Origin: Thermohalobaculum sp965263335
GTDB taxonomy: Bacteria > Pseudomonadota > Alphaproteobacteria > Rhodobacterales > Rhodobacteraceae
Direction of reading: 5' to 3'
Length of the DNA: 64,000 nt
NCBI GenBank assembly: GCA_965263335.1
Contig: CBDHHE010000001.1
Span: 2,480,001-2,544,000 of the forward strand
The position numbers and the translations under genes were made by a program. Within the stretch, counting starts at the first letter, position 1; each line of letters begins with the position of its first letter. Positions 35,152 through 43,556 of the stretch are shown here, in pieces. The notes under the pieces were generated by a model. That model was not told the DNA's origin, did not search any database, and worked only from the letters and a program-made list of their open reading frames with translations.

Positions 35152-36042
35152 TCAGCCGTTCTGTGCGACGATGCAATCCTGCCCGCGCGCCATCAGCGCC
35201 TGGCAGACCCCGCGTGCTTCTGCCTGGTCTTGGAACGGCCCCACCCGAAGATGGTAGTAGAGCTTGCCGCCGGACTTCGTGGTGCGTACGGCCAGCGCGC
35301 GCTCCCCGAGGATGTCCTTGTTGGCACGGTAGATGCGTTTCCACTCGCTACGCACCTCCGATTCGTCCGGATCCGCCCAGAGCTGGACCTGCACAGCCGA
35401 GGTCTCGGCCTGTCGCACGAGTTGTGCCCCACTTGCCACAGCACTCTTGGCAGAGGCATGGCGGGCCATCAGGCTGCTCGGCCGACGGCGCGCCATCGGA
35501 CTTTGCGCTGGTGCAAACTTGGTGCCCTTTATGATCTTCTCTTCCAGCTTCTCGGTGTCGTCGTCCGGCGCAGCTTCGACGCGGGCGGGCGCGAGCGTCT
35601 TGCCAGCAGCAGGCTCCGCCGTGCTTGCGGGGCCGTCCGAAAGCGCCGCGATTTCAGCGAGCCTTCCCATGGACAAATCTTCCGGACGCGGCGAGGGAGG
35701 GCCTGGCCGCACACTCACCGCGGCAACCGGCACCACCTGTTCCGCGGCCTCGTAGCTCTTCATGTCCCGATGGGCCGTAACCATGCCGCCGGGATCGGCC
35801 GGGCGCATCTTGGCCGGCAAGGCGTCGGCGCGAATGATCGGGATCGTGCCAGGATCGCGGTTGCTGACACCATAGACCCAGGTGCTGGCACCGATGATCA
35901 GGCCGAGCGCGAGCCCTGCCCCCACCAATGTGCTCGCACCTTCCGTCACACGCCCAGCCAGCGTCGGCGGAGCGATGCCCGCTGACTCTTTCCGTGGAGA
36001 GGAATCCTTCATCGGATCAAAGCCTGTACAATGCCCCGCCAT
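35152..36042 (-). CDS. SPOR-domain membrane protein
   Basis: A 296-aa bitopic protein: a short cytoplasmic N-terminus, one transmembrane helix (STLVGAGLALGLIIGASTWVYG), a long Pro/Ala-rich periplasmic linker, and a C-terminal SPOR domain (VQLWADPDESEVRSEWKRI, then YHLRVGPFQDQAEARGVCQ). SPOR domains bind denuded peptidoglycan at the division septum, so a cell-division role is likely. It starts 43 nt after argS on the same strand. Confidence 0.9.
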   Translation of the reverse strand: MAGHCTGFDPMKDSSPRKESAGIAPPTLAGRVTEGASTLVGAGLALGLIIGASTWVYGVSNRDPGTIPIIRADALPAKMRPADPGGMVTAHRDMKSYEAAEQVVPVAAVSVRPGPPSPRPEDLSMGRLAEIAALSDGPASTAEPAAGKTLAPARVEAAPDDDTEKLEEKIIKGTKFAPAQSPMARRRPSSLMARHASAKSAVASGAQLVRQAETSAVQVQLWADPDESEVRSEWKRIYRANKDILGERALAVRTTKSGGKLYYHLRVGPFQDQAEARGVCQALMARGQDCIVAQNG

Positions 36043-36084
36043 GCGAGGCTCTTCTGCTCTGACCCCGTGGCTGGCCTTTGTGGC

Positions 36085-37830
36085 CTATGTCATCTCGTCC
36101 ATCGGGGTCACGCCCAGAATACCAAGACCTGCCGAAATCACAACAGCAACCCCGCGTGCCATGGCAAGACGCGCCAAAGTGCGCTCGGGATCGTCTTCCA
36201 CAATGTAGCGCAACGTCGGATCCGTGTTGCCCAGGCTCCAGAAACCGTGCAGCTCGGAGGCTAGGTCATAGAGATAAAAGGCAATCCTGTGCGGCTCATG
36301 CGCCGCGGCCGCTGCCTCGACCAGGCGCGGGAACTCGGCGATCTTGCGCACCAGAGACAGTTCGACATCGTGGGTCAGCAGATCGAGGGGAGCACCTGCA
36401 AGGGCCGCATCATCCGTGGATATCCCCTGTTCGCTGCCACGGCGCATCAGCGAATTGACCCGAGCATGGGCGTACTGGACGTACCAAACGGGATTGTCGC
36501 GGCTTTGCTCGAGCGCTTTGTCGAAGTCGAAGTCGAGCGGCGCATCGTTCTTGCGGGTGAGAAGTGTGAAGCGGGTCACGTCCGGTCCCACCTCATCAAG
36601 CACGTCGCGCAAGGTGACAAAGGTGCCGGCCCGCTTCGACATGCGGAATTCTTCGCCGTTCTTGTAGAGCCGCACGAGCTGGCACAGCTTGATGTCGAGA
36701 GGCACGCGGCTGTTGGTGAGCGCTGCGGTCGCGGCCTTCATGCGCTTGACGTATCCGCCGTGATCGGCGCCGAACACGTCGATCAGCAAGTCGTAGCCAC
36801 GCTCGGTCTTGTCGTAGTGATACGCGAGATCTGGAGCGAAGTAGGTCCAGCTGCCATCGGATTTCTTGATCGGCCGGTCGACATCGTCACCGTACTCCGT
36901 GGACTTGAAGAGCGTTTGCGCCCTCGGCTCCCAGTCCTCGGGCAGTTTGCCCTTCGGGGGTTCGAGGATGCCTTCGTAGATGAGCCCCTGCACTTCGAGG
37001 CGCTCGACGGCTGCCTCGATCCGCCCTGTGCCATAGAGCGACTTCTCTGAATAGTAGTGATCCATGTGCACGCCGAGGTCGGAGAGATCAGCGCGAATCG
37101 TCTCCATCATCGCATCGGTGGCGAACTCCCGAATCCGAGGAAGCCAGTCTTCTTCGGAAACCTGCATCAGCGTGTCGCCGAACTTCGCCTTCAGGGCCTC
37201 GCCGACCGCGACCAGATAGTCTCCGGGATAGAGGCCCTCGGCGATGGTGATCTCTTCGCCATTGGCCTCGCGATAGCGCAGGTAGACCGACCGCGCGAGC
37301 ACATCGACCTGGGCCCCGCCGTCATTGATATAGTACTCGCGGGTGACGTCCCAGCCGGTGAATGCAAGAAGCGAGGCCAGTGAGTCTCCGAAAACCGCGC
37401 CACGGGTGTGCCCGACATGCAGTGGCCCCGTTGGATTGGCCGAGACGAACTCGACGTTGACGCGCTTTCCCGCGCCCGTTCGGGACTGTCCGAACTGCCC
37501 CCCTGGTTCGAGCGCTGCTGCCAGCACCTCCTGCCACTTAGCCGGAGCGAGACGCAGATTGATGAACCCGGGCCCCGCAACATCTGCCGCGGTGACCGCG
37601 GGCAGCGCCACCAGAGCCTCGGCGAGCATCTCAGCAAGCTCACGCGGCTTCATGCGCGCCTGGCGTGCCAGCACCATGGCGGCATTGGTCGCCATGTCGC
37701 CATGGGCGGGATCGCGTGGCGGCTCGACGGTCACGTTGCCTGTGTCGAGCCCCTCCGGCACGCTGCCCGCATCGGCAAGTCCAGCCACTGCAGTGACCAC
37801 ATGCGCACGGATCTCGGCGAAGAGGTTCAT
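36085..37830 (-). CDS. argS: arginyl-tRNA synthetase
   Basis: A 581-aa class I synthetase. The HIGH motif is in SANPTGPLHVGHTRGAVFGD. The KMSKS-like loop is FRMSKRAGTFVTLRDVLDEV, and the C-terminal DALR anticodon-binding domain ends the protein with the YLYDLASELHGFW motif. The N-terminal Arg-S extension is present. Length is standard. Confidence 0.97.
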   Translation of the reverse strand: MNLFAEIRAHVVTAVAGLADAGSVPEGLDTGNVTVEPPRDPAHGDMATNAAMVLARQARMKPRELAEMLAEALVALPAVTAADVAGPGFINLRLAPAKWQEVLAAALEPGGQFGQSRTGAGKRVNVEFVSANPTGPLHVGHTRGAVFGDSLASLLAFTGWDVTREYYINDGGAQVDVLARSVYLRYREANGEEITIAEGLYPGDYLVAVGEALKAKFGDTLMQVSEEDWLPRIREFATDAMMETIRADLSDLGVHMDHYYSEKSLYGTGRIEAAVERLEVQGLIYEGILEPPKGKLPEDWEPRAQTLFKSTEYGDDVDRPIKKSDGSWTYFAPDLAYHYDKTERGYDLLIDVFGADHGGYVKRMKAATAALTNSRVPLDIKLCQLVRLYKNGEEFRMSKRAGTFVTLRDVLDEVGPDVTRFTLLTRKNDAPLDFDFDKALEQSRDNPVWYVQYAHARVNSLMRRGSEQGISTDDAALAGAPLDLLTHDVELSLVRKIAEFPRLVEAAAAAHEPHRIAFYLYDLASELHGFWSLGNTDPTLRYIVEDDPERTLARLAMARGVAVVISAGLGILGVTPMDEMT

Positions 37831-37954
37831 GTTTGGCTACCTTGCTGCTGGCCGTCGCGAGGGCTTCGGATCGCATAGCACAGCCAAGTGGTCAACCAAG
37901 GGGCGTTGCGAGCGACCGGCATGGACCAAGGCGCGCTGGCGCACATTTGCGTGC

Positions 37955-39139
37955 TCAGGCGCGTGCGACTGGATCCGTCAGGATGCGATGCTCTTCGAGT
38001 GCGAAGCGGTCTGTCATGCCCGCGATGTAGTCGGTGACGACCCGCGCGCGATCCGTCTCGGTTTCGGCCTCGCCGGCAAGCTGATGCCAGCCCTCGGGCA
38101 TGATGCCGGGATCCGCGAGAAAGATGTTGAAGAGATCGTGCACGACGCGCACCGCCTTCACGCGCATGCGCTTGACCCGCCAGTGGCGGTACATCCGCTC
38201 GAAGAGGAACGCCTTGATCGCTGCCACATCCTCGGCCATTGGCCGCGAGAACGCGACTACGCTGTTGGGGAGCGCTTGCAGATCGGACAGGCTTTCAGGA
38301 TTTCCATCCCGAATCAGTCCAGCGGACGCGCTGAGTGCATCCTCGACCATGGTCCCGAACACCCGCCGCAGCGCCTCGTGCTGTCGACGCTTGGGCGCGA
38401 TCCCCGGCCACTGCCTGTCGACGTCGACAAATGCATCACCGATGACCGGCAGCGCCTGAGCCTCTTCGACCGTAAAGAGCCCGGCCCTGAGGCCATCGTT
38501 CAGATCGTGGTTCACATAGGCGATGTCGTCCGAGAGCGCCGCCACCTGAGCCTCTGCGCTCGCCTGTGTGTGGAGTTCGAGATCATGACGCGCCGCATAG
38601 GCGGCAATCGCGAAGGGAAGATGATCGCGCGACGCATCTTCGCTGTCCAGAAGCGGTCCGTTGTGCTTTGCGATGCCCTCGAGCGTCTCCCAGCTCAGGT
38701 TCAGCCCCTCAAACGCCGCGTAGTTGCCTTCGATGCGCGTGACAATTCGAATAGTCTGGGCATTGTGATCGAAACCACCGAATGCGCTCATGCATTCCTG
38801 CAGGGCATCCTCGCCCGTGTGTCCGAACGGCGGGTGGCCCAGATCGTGCGCCAGAGCCACGGCCTCGGCGAGGTCTTCGTTCAGCCGGAGCGTGCGCGCG
38901 ATGGTGCGCGCGATCTGTGCGACCTCGATCGAGTGGGTGAGCCGCGTGCGGTAGTAATCCCCCTCGTGCTCGACGAAAACCTGCGTCTTGTGCTTGAGGC
39001 GTCGAAATGCAGAGGCATGGATGATCCGGTCGCGATCTCGCTGATATGGCGAGCGGTGTGCGCTGCCAAGCTCGGCATGGAGCCGGCCGCGACTCATCGC
39101 GGGATGTGCCGCGTAGGGCGCAAGCCCAGTGTCCTCCAT
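37955..39139 (-). CDS. dgt: deoxyguanosinetriphosphate triphosphohydrolase-like protein
   Basis: A 394-aa HD-domain dNTPase of the Dgt-like family that hydrolyses dNTPs to deoxynucleosides and triphosphate. Motifs: SPYQRDRDRIIHASAFRRLK, TRLTHSIEVAQIARTIAR (His), ALAHDLGHPPFGHTGEDAL (His-Asp) and DDIAYVNHDLNDG (Asp). This is the type 2 or 'dGTPase-like' form common in alphaproteobacteria. Divergent from erpA. Confidence 0.93.
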   Translation of the reverse strand: MEDTGLAPYAAHPAMSRGRLHAELGSAHRSPYQRDRDRIIHASAFRRLKHKTQVFVEHEGDYYRTRLTHSIEVAQIARTIARTLRLNEDLAEAVALAHDLGHPPFGHTGEDALQECMSAFGGFDHNAQTIRIVTRIEGNYAAFEGLNLSWETLEGIAKHNGPLLDSEDASRDHLPFAIAAYAARHDLELHTQASAEAQVAALSDDIAYVNHDLNDGLRAGLFTVEEAQALPVIGDAFVDVDRQWPGIAPKRRQHEALRRVFGTMVEDALSASAGLIRDGNPESLSDLQALPNSVVAFSRPMAEDVAAIKAFLFERMYRHWRVKRMRVKAVRVVHDLFNIFLADPGIMPEGWHQLAGEAETETDRARVVTDYIAGMTDRFALEEHRILTDPVARA

Positions 39140-39161
39140 CAGCGTCCCCTCTTGCCGCCCC

Positions 39162-39190
39162 TTGCCCGGGGGCGATCGCGGCCATACATT
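39162..39190 (+). promoter_or_regulatory. candidate sigma-70 promoter for erpA
   Basis: TTGCCC at 39162-39167 and TACATT at 39185-39190 with a 17-bp spacer, about 40 nt before the erpA ATG. Same -35 hexamer as the rpmF candidate. Assigned by eye only. Confidence 0.35.
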
Positions 39191-39229
39191 TGTGCAATAC
39201 GGATATAGCCGATCCGAAAGGCCAAGAGA

Positions 39230-39628
39230 ATGGATCAGACGGTCCCTGATTTGTCTTCACCTCTGCCGGTGGGTGCTGCGCCAACCGCTACGGTGAGTGC
39301 GGGAGACATCGGTGTTACGGCAGGCGCGTTCAAGCGGCTGTCTGAGATTGCCGAGGCAGGGGGCAACGACCGCGCCCGCCTGCGGGTTGCTGTTCTCGGC
39401 GGCGGATGCTCCGGGTTTCAGTACGAGTTCGGCCTCGAGGATGCCGCAGCCAAGGACGATCTGGTGATCTCAGACGGCGCCCACGATGTCCTTGTCGATC
39501 CGGAGAGCCTGCCGTTTCTTGCGGGCTCGGTGATCGACTTCAAAGACGAGTTGATTGGCGCGCGGTTCGCGGTCGAGAACCCGAACGCCACGGCGACCTG
39601 CGGCTGCGGTACGTCATTCTCGATCTGA
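39230..39628 (+). CDS. erpA: A-type iron-sulfur cluster carrier (ErpA/HesB family)
   Basis: A 132-aa A-type carrier that passes Fe-S clusters to apo-proteins. The three conserved cysteines are visible: GGGCSGFQYEF and, at the C-terminus, TCGCGTSF. The first 25 residues (PDLSSPLPVGAAPTATVS) are a variable extension before the domain starts at GDIGVTAGAFKRLSEIA. The position beside dgt/argS is conserved in alphaproteobacteria. Confidence 0.92.
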   Translation: MDQTVPDLSSPLPVGAAPTATVSAGDIGVTAGAFKRLSEIAEAGGNDRARLRVAVLGGGCSGFQYEFGLEDAAAKDDLVISDGAHDVLVDPESLPFLAGSVIDFKDELIGARFAVENPNATATCGCGTSFSI

Positions 39629-39642
39629 CGTCGGTCTGAACC

Positions 39643-40257
39643 TCAGGGCCAGGCACGCCAGTCCGCTGCGGCGGCGAGGGCGCGGTCCTGATCGTTCATC
39701 TCGTTCGCGGGCCTCGCGGGCAAAAGTCCCTCGACCGTGTAGAGTGTTTCGAGCGCGCCCCAATCCTTCAACACGATCGCATACAGCGCCCGATAGTAGG
39801 GTATCGCGCCGGCCGCATTCCTTGCAGCCTCAGTCCCGACGAGGCGCGAGGCGAACTCGATCTCCAGCCAGTTCACCACCAGATGGAGGTAGGAGGAGTC
39901 TGCGTCGCCCGCCCCCTCGGAACCACCAACGGGAACATCGGGATATCGCGTCTGTAACGCCTGTCCGATCCGGTCCCACCGCTCCCGACGGGCCTGCGCA
40001 TACCAGGCCGTCAGCCAATGAGCCTGCTCGTGCAGATAGAGACACAAATAGCTCAGGTCATTGATCACCAGCGCGTTGAGCGTGATCACCGGGTGACTGT
40101 GCGGGCGGGCAAGCGGGGCGATTCGCACCTCCCGGCAGTACTCAAAGGGTGACAGATCGTGGCGCGCGCGCAGCCCCAGCAGGCAGTTGCGCGCCCGCTC
40201 GGCCCCGTCCCGCGCGATCGAGAGATCGATGGCAACGTCGATGTCTGTGGATGTCAT
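39643..40257 (-). CDS. hypothetical protein with HExxH motif
   Basis: A 204-aa soluble protein. Its one striking element is LCLYLHEQAHWLTAWYA, an HExxH zinc-metallopeptidase-like motif, with a possible third ligand Glu in VVNWLEIEFASRL about 50 residues later (Glu of the gluzincin ExxxD/E type). No signal peptide is visible, so a cytoplasmic location is expected. I do not recognise the family. It is convergent with erpA. Confidence 0.75.
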   Translation of the reverse strand: MTSTDIDVAIDLSIARDGAERARNCLLGLRARHDLSPFEYCREVRIAPLARPHSHPVITLNALVINDLSYLCLYLHEQAHWLTAWYAQARRERWDRIGQALQTRYPDVPVGGSEGAGDADSSYLHLVVNWLEIEFASRLVGTEAARNAAGAIPYYRALYAIVLKDWGALETLYTVEGLLPARPANEMNDQDRALAAAADWRAWP

Positions 40258-40316
40258 GCCATCCCCCGGATGCGGCTTCCCTTGACCCGCGAAGCAATTT
40301 CAGAAAGGTCAGAAGC

Positions 40317-41099
40317 ATGAAGATTGCAACCTTCAACATCAACGGCATCAAGGCCCGCATCGCCGCGCTGAGCGCTTGGCTGAACGAGGCATCGCCCGAC
40401 GCGGTCGTGCTCCAGGAGATCAAGTCCGTGGACGAGGCCTTTCCGCGCGCCGAGATCGAAGAGCTTGGCTACACAGTCGAAACACACGGTCAGAAGGGCT
40501 TCAACGGCGTTGCCATTCTCGCAAAGGGCGCAATCGAGGACGTGGTGCGAGGTCTGCCGGGCGATGATGAAGACGTTCAGGCACGCTGGATCGAAGGCAC
40601 GATCTCCGGTGAGCACAGTGCCGTCAGGCTGTGCGGGCTCTATCTGCCCAACGGAAATCCGGCCCCCGGCCCGAAATACGACTACAAGCTGGCCTGGATG
40701 GCCCGGATGGAAACACGGGCGCGCGCCCTTCTAGAAACGGAAGAGCCGGTGGTGATGGCTGGCGACTACAATGTCATCCCCGATCCGCGGGATGCAGCAC
40801 GTCCAGACGACTGGCGCGACGATGCGCTGTTCATGCCGCAAAGCCGGGACGCGTTCCGGCGGATCGTCAATCTCGGCTTCACAGATGCGGTGCGCGAAAC
40901 CACCCAGGCGGACGAAGTCTACACCTTCTGGGACTATCAGGGCGGGGCCTGGGACCGGAACGACGGGATCCGGATCGACCATCTGCTGCTGAGCCCGCAA
41001 GCTGCCGACCGACTGAACTGCTCTGGCATCGACAGCTCGATTCGCGGGCGCGAGAAACCTTCGGATCACGTGCCCGTCTGGATCGATCTCGACATCTGA
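40317..41099 (+). CDS. xth: exodeoxyribonuclease III
   Basis: A 260-aa AP endonuclease / 3'-5' exonuclease of base-excision repair. Motifs: MKIATFNINGIKARI, AVVLQEIKSVDEAFP with the metal Glu, GFNGVAILAKG, VMAGDYNVIPDPRD with Asp/Asn, FWDYQGGAWDRNDGIRIDHLL and SDHVPVWIDLDI with the catalytic Asp-His. ATG 40317 has AAGG 9 nt before it. Confidence 0.96.
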   Translation: MKIATFNINGIKARIAALSAWLNEASPDAVVLQEIKSVDEAFPRAEIEELGYTVETHGQKGFNGVAILAKGAIEDVVRGLPGDDEDVQARWIEGTISGEHSAVRLCGLYLPNGNPAPGPKYDYKLAWMARMETRARALLETEEPVVMAGDYNVIPDPRDAARPDDWRDDALFMPQSRDAFRRIVNLGFTDAVRETTQADEVYTFWDYQGGAWDRNDGIRIDHLLLSPQAADRLNCSGIDSSIRGREKPSDHVPVWIDLDI

Positions 41100-41125
41100 C
41101 GCGTGCGCCTCGGACTGTCCCGGTG

Positions 41126-41533
41126 TCAGGCGCTGTCTTTGTCCTGCACGTGCGGATCTGCCGCTTCTTCAACCTGATGCTGCATGTCCTCGACCACTTC
41201 ACGCGCCTGGTCTGCACAGAGTCCTGCGAGCAATCCGAACTCCTCGGCATACTCTTTGACCGCCGTGTCGAAGAAGCGGCCATAGGTGTCTGCCACTTCG
41301 GACGGGGTCCCGCATCCGGCGAGTTCGCGGGCAGCGGCCCGGTCCCGCTCGAGCCGGAGCGCGACGAACCGGCTCAGCTCGCCGTTCATGCGGATCACCC
41401 GGTCGAGAGCATGCCCTTGGCTCGCCGCCGCCACTTCGAACAGGCGCCGGCTCGACTCGAACACACTCGCCACGTCAAAGTGTGCCATCGGGATTGCCGA
41501 GGACACATCATTCCTGTGCAGGCTGTCGGCCAT
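41126..41533 (-). CDS. phasin-like protein
   Basis: A 135-aa helical protein with heptad-like hydrophobic spacing. It has the run FVALRLERDRAAARELAGCG, then TPSEVADTYGRFFDTAVKEY, the layout of Phasin_2 proteins (the 'helix, CxxPxEv, W/Y..F...a...Y' pattern). Phasins coat polyhydroxyalkanoate granules, so the organism may store PHA; no synthase is in the window. GGAGG precedes the ATG. Confidence 0.75.
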   Translation of the reverse strand: MADSLHRNDVSSAIPMAHFDVASVFESSRRLFEVAAASQGHALDRVIRMNGELSRFVALRLERDRAAARELAGCGTPSEVADTYGRFFDTAVKEYAEEFGLLAGLCADQAREVVEDMQHQVEEAADPHVQDKDSA

Positions 41534-41734
41534 GTCTCTTCCTCCATCTCACCGCAACGACTCGCGGGTCTGATCATGCTCCCATATGCACATCTTAAAG
41601 TTGATCCATGTCAATTTGACCAGTCCTCCATGAACCTCGGACCACTGAATTCTCGCATCAGCGCAAGATTCGGGCTGCATGGCAGGCGAAGTGGCGAAAT
41701 GCTCAGCAGACAGATGCCAACTGGGAGACAGGCG

Positions 41735-42439
41735 ATGGATGGCGGGTTTCCAAAACACAGCATTGATTGGGGGCAGGTCGGCGAGGATCTTGCGGCCCAC
41801 GGCCATGGCGATCTCGGCCCGCTGCTGGACGACGACGCGTGTGCGGCAATGATTGCGCTCTACGATCAGGAGGACCCGTTTCGGAGCCGGGTGGTGATGC
41901 GCCGCCACGGCTTCGGCGAAGGCGAGTACAAGTACTTCGCGGCGCCCCTCCCGGACACCATCGCCCGACTGCGCTCGACGCTCTATCCCGGCCTCGCCCG
42001 CATTTCGAACGATTGGGCGCGGGCGACGGGATCCGGCCTCACCTTCCCGGACACGCACGAAGAGATGCTCGCCCGCTGCCACCAGAGCGGCCAGACCAAG
42101 CCGACGCCGCTGCTGTTGCGCTACGGGCCCGGGGACTACAACTGCCTGCATCAGGATCTCTACGGCGAGCATGTCTTTCCGTTGCAGGTCGTGATCCTGC
42201 TCTCCGACCCGGCGGATTTCGAGGGGGGCGAGTTTGTTCTCACCGAGCAACGTCCACGCATGCAGTCCCGTGCCGAAGTCGTGCCGCTTCGGAAGGGCTG
42301 CGGGGTGGTGTTCGCGGTGAATGAGCGCCCCCGGCAGGGGACGCGAGGGGTCTATCGCGTCAAGCAGCGCCACGGTGTCAGCAGAATCCGGTCAGGCCGG
42401 CGTCACACCCTTGGCATCATCTTTCACGACGCGACATGA
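41735..42439 (+). CDS. 2-oxoglutarate/Fe(II)-dependent oxygenase
   Basis: A 234-aa prolyl-hydroxylase-like cupin. The first iron motif is DYNCLHQDLYGEHVFPLQVV (His-x-Asp) and the distal His is in VKQRHGVSRIRSGRRHTL, which also offers the Arg that binds 2-oxoglutarate. FEGGEFVLTEQRP is the family's core strand. It may hydroxylate a protein or small molecule. ATG 41735 has GGGAGA eight nt upstream. The next small gene starts inside its stop codon (ATGA). Confidence 0.87.
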   Translation: MDGGFPKHSIDWGQVGEDLAAHGHGDLGPLLDDDACAAMIALYDQEDPFRSRVVMRRHGFGEGEYKYFAAPLPDTIARLRSTLYPGLARISNDWARATGSGLTFPDTHEEMLARCHQSGQTKPTPLLLRYGPGDYNCLHQDLYGEHVFPLQVVILLSDPADFEGGEFVLTEQRPRMQSRAEVVPLRKGCGVVFAVNERPRQGTRGVYRVKQRHGVSRIRSGRRHTLGIIFHDAT

Positions 42440-42675
42440 GACGTCGCGTTCTGATCCTTGCGCTTATGGCGCTGGCAGGCACCTCCGAGGTGCCGCGCGA
42501 CAACCGGGATGGCGCCACCAGAACCGGGAAGGAGCGTCTCGGCGTCAAGGCCAGCGACCCGCAGCGGGTGAACGACTGCAATGTTCCCGAGAAACTGCGC
42601 GACCCCAACCGCACGCGCCCGACCGAGTGCCCGACAAGCCCCGCGCCGGCACAACCTCCAGCGCGGACCAACTAG
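42436..42675 (+). CDS. small predicted secreted protein
   Basis: 79 aa. A basic then hydrophobic start (MRRRVLILALMALAGTSEV) looks like a signal peptide with a cleavage site near residue 18. The mature part is Pro/Arg-rich and has two Cys (VNDCNVPE and TECPTSP). The start overlaps the oxygenase stop by ATGA and the stop leaves 1 nt before the convergent TauD gene, which supports it as real. No family recognised. Confidence 0.5.
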   Translation: MRRRVLILALMALAGTSEVPRDNRDGATRTGKERLGVKASDPQRVNDCNVPEKLRDPNRTRPTECPTSPAPAQPPARTN

Positions 42676-42676
42676 C

Positions 42677-43546
42677 CTAGGCTTCCTCGAGGCTCGAACA
42701 GACCCCGCGAACCCGTGTCTGGCGCATGTAGCGCCGGAAACGATCGGCGTCATATCCCGCTCCGCGGTGGATCAGGCAACGGTTGTCCCAGATCACGAGG
42801 TCATTGGGCTGCCACTTGTGAGCGTAGATGTGCGCCTCTGCGGTGGCGTGCTCGATAAGACCGTCGAGCAGCGGCCGGCTTTCTTGCTCACCGATCCCCT
42901 CGATCTCACGCACGTGGCTGCCAATGAAAAGCGCGGGCGCGCCATTCGACGGGTTGCGCCGCACCAGACGATGACGAACGGGCGGAAGGGTCTCGGCCAT
43001 GCGGGGCGAGACCGCATCGGGAGCCACTTTCGACCGCGAGTAGACATAGTCGTGAATGGCAATGAGCGGGTCAAGTTCGGCTTTCCGCTCCTCGGGCAAC
43101 CGATCGTGCGCTGACCGGGTCGACACGAACAGCGTCTCACCGCCTTCCTCGGGACATTCATAGGCGCACATGATCGACACGAACGCCGACACCTTTTTGA
43201 ACGAGGCGTCGGAGTGCCACATGTTGTTGCCTGTGGAGAAGATCGTCTTCTTGTGTGTCGCGCCCAGCGCAGTCCCGTCCGGCTGCACATTCCCGATCGT
43301 GCCAAAATATTTTATCTCGCCGGTATTGCCGAACGCCACATGGTCCGGCTCGGGCTCGCCAAAACGCCGTGTGAAGGCAAGCTGGCGGTCGTCATCGAAG
43401 GGCTGTTCCGGGAAACACAGAAAGGAATAGGTGTCCACCGCGGCGCGGATCTCGGCAAATGTCTCCTCCGATAGCGGTTCGCGAAGATCGACACCTGTCA
43501 CGCGCGCGCCAAAGTCCGGGTGCAACGGCTCGTAGGTCAAAGTCAT
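42677..43546 (-). CDS. TauD/TfdA-family dioxygenase
   Basis: A 289-aa alpha-ketoglutarate-dependent dioxygenase. Iron ligands: NNMWHSDASFK (His-x-Asp) and the distal His in WDNRCLIHRGAGYD; the 2-oxoglutarate Arg follows in FRRYMRQTRV. The fold resembles 2,4-D, taurine and related hydroxylases; substrate unknown. It starts 10 nt after the LarA-like gene and may be the last gene of the larCEB transcript. Confidence 0.92.
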   Translation of the reverse strand: MTLTYEPLHPDFGARVTGVDLREPLSEETFAEIRAAVDTYSFLCFPEQPFDDDRQLAFTRRFGEPEPDHVAFGNTGEIKYFGTIGNVQPDGTALGATHKKTIFSTGNNMWHSDASFKKVSAFVSIMCAYECPEEGGETLFVSTRSAHDRLPEERKAELDPLIAIHDYVYSRSKVAPDAVSPRMAETLPPVRHRLVRRNPSNGAPALFIGSHVREIEGIGEQESRPLLDGLIEHATAEAHIYAHKWQPNDLVIWDNRCLIHRGAGYDADRFRRYMRQTRVRGVCSSLEEA

Positions 43547-43556
43547 CTCAGCCCCC

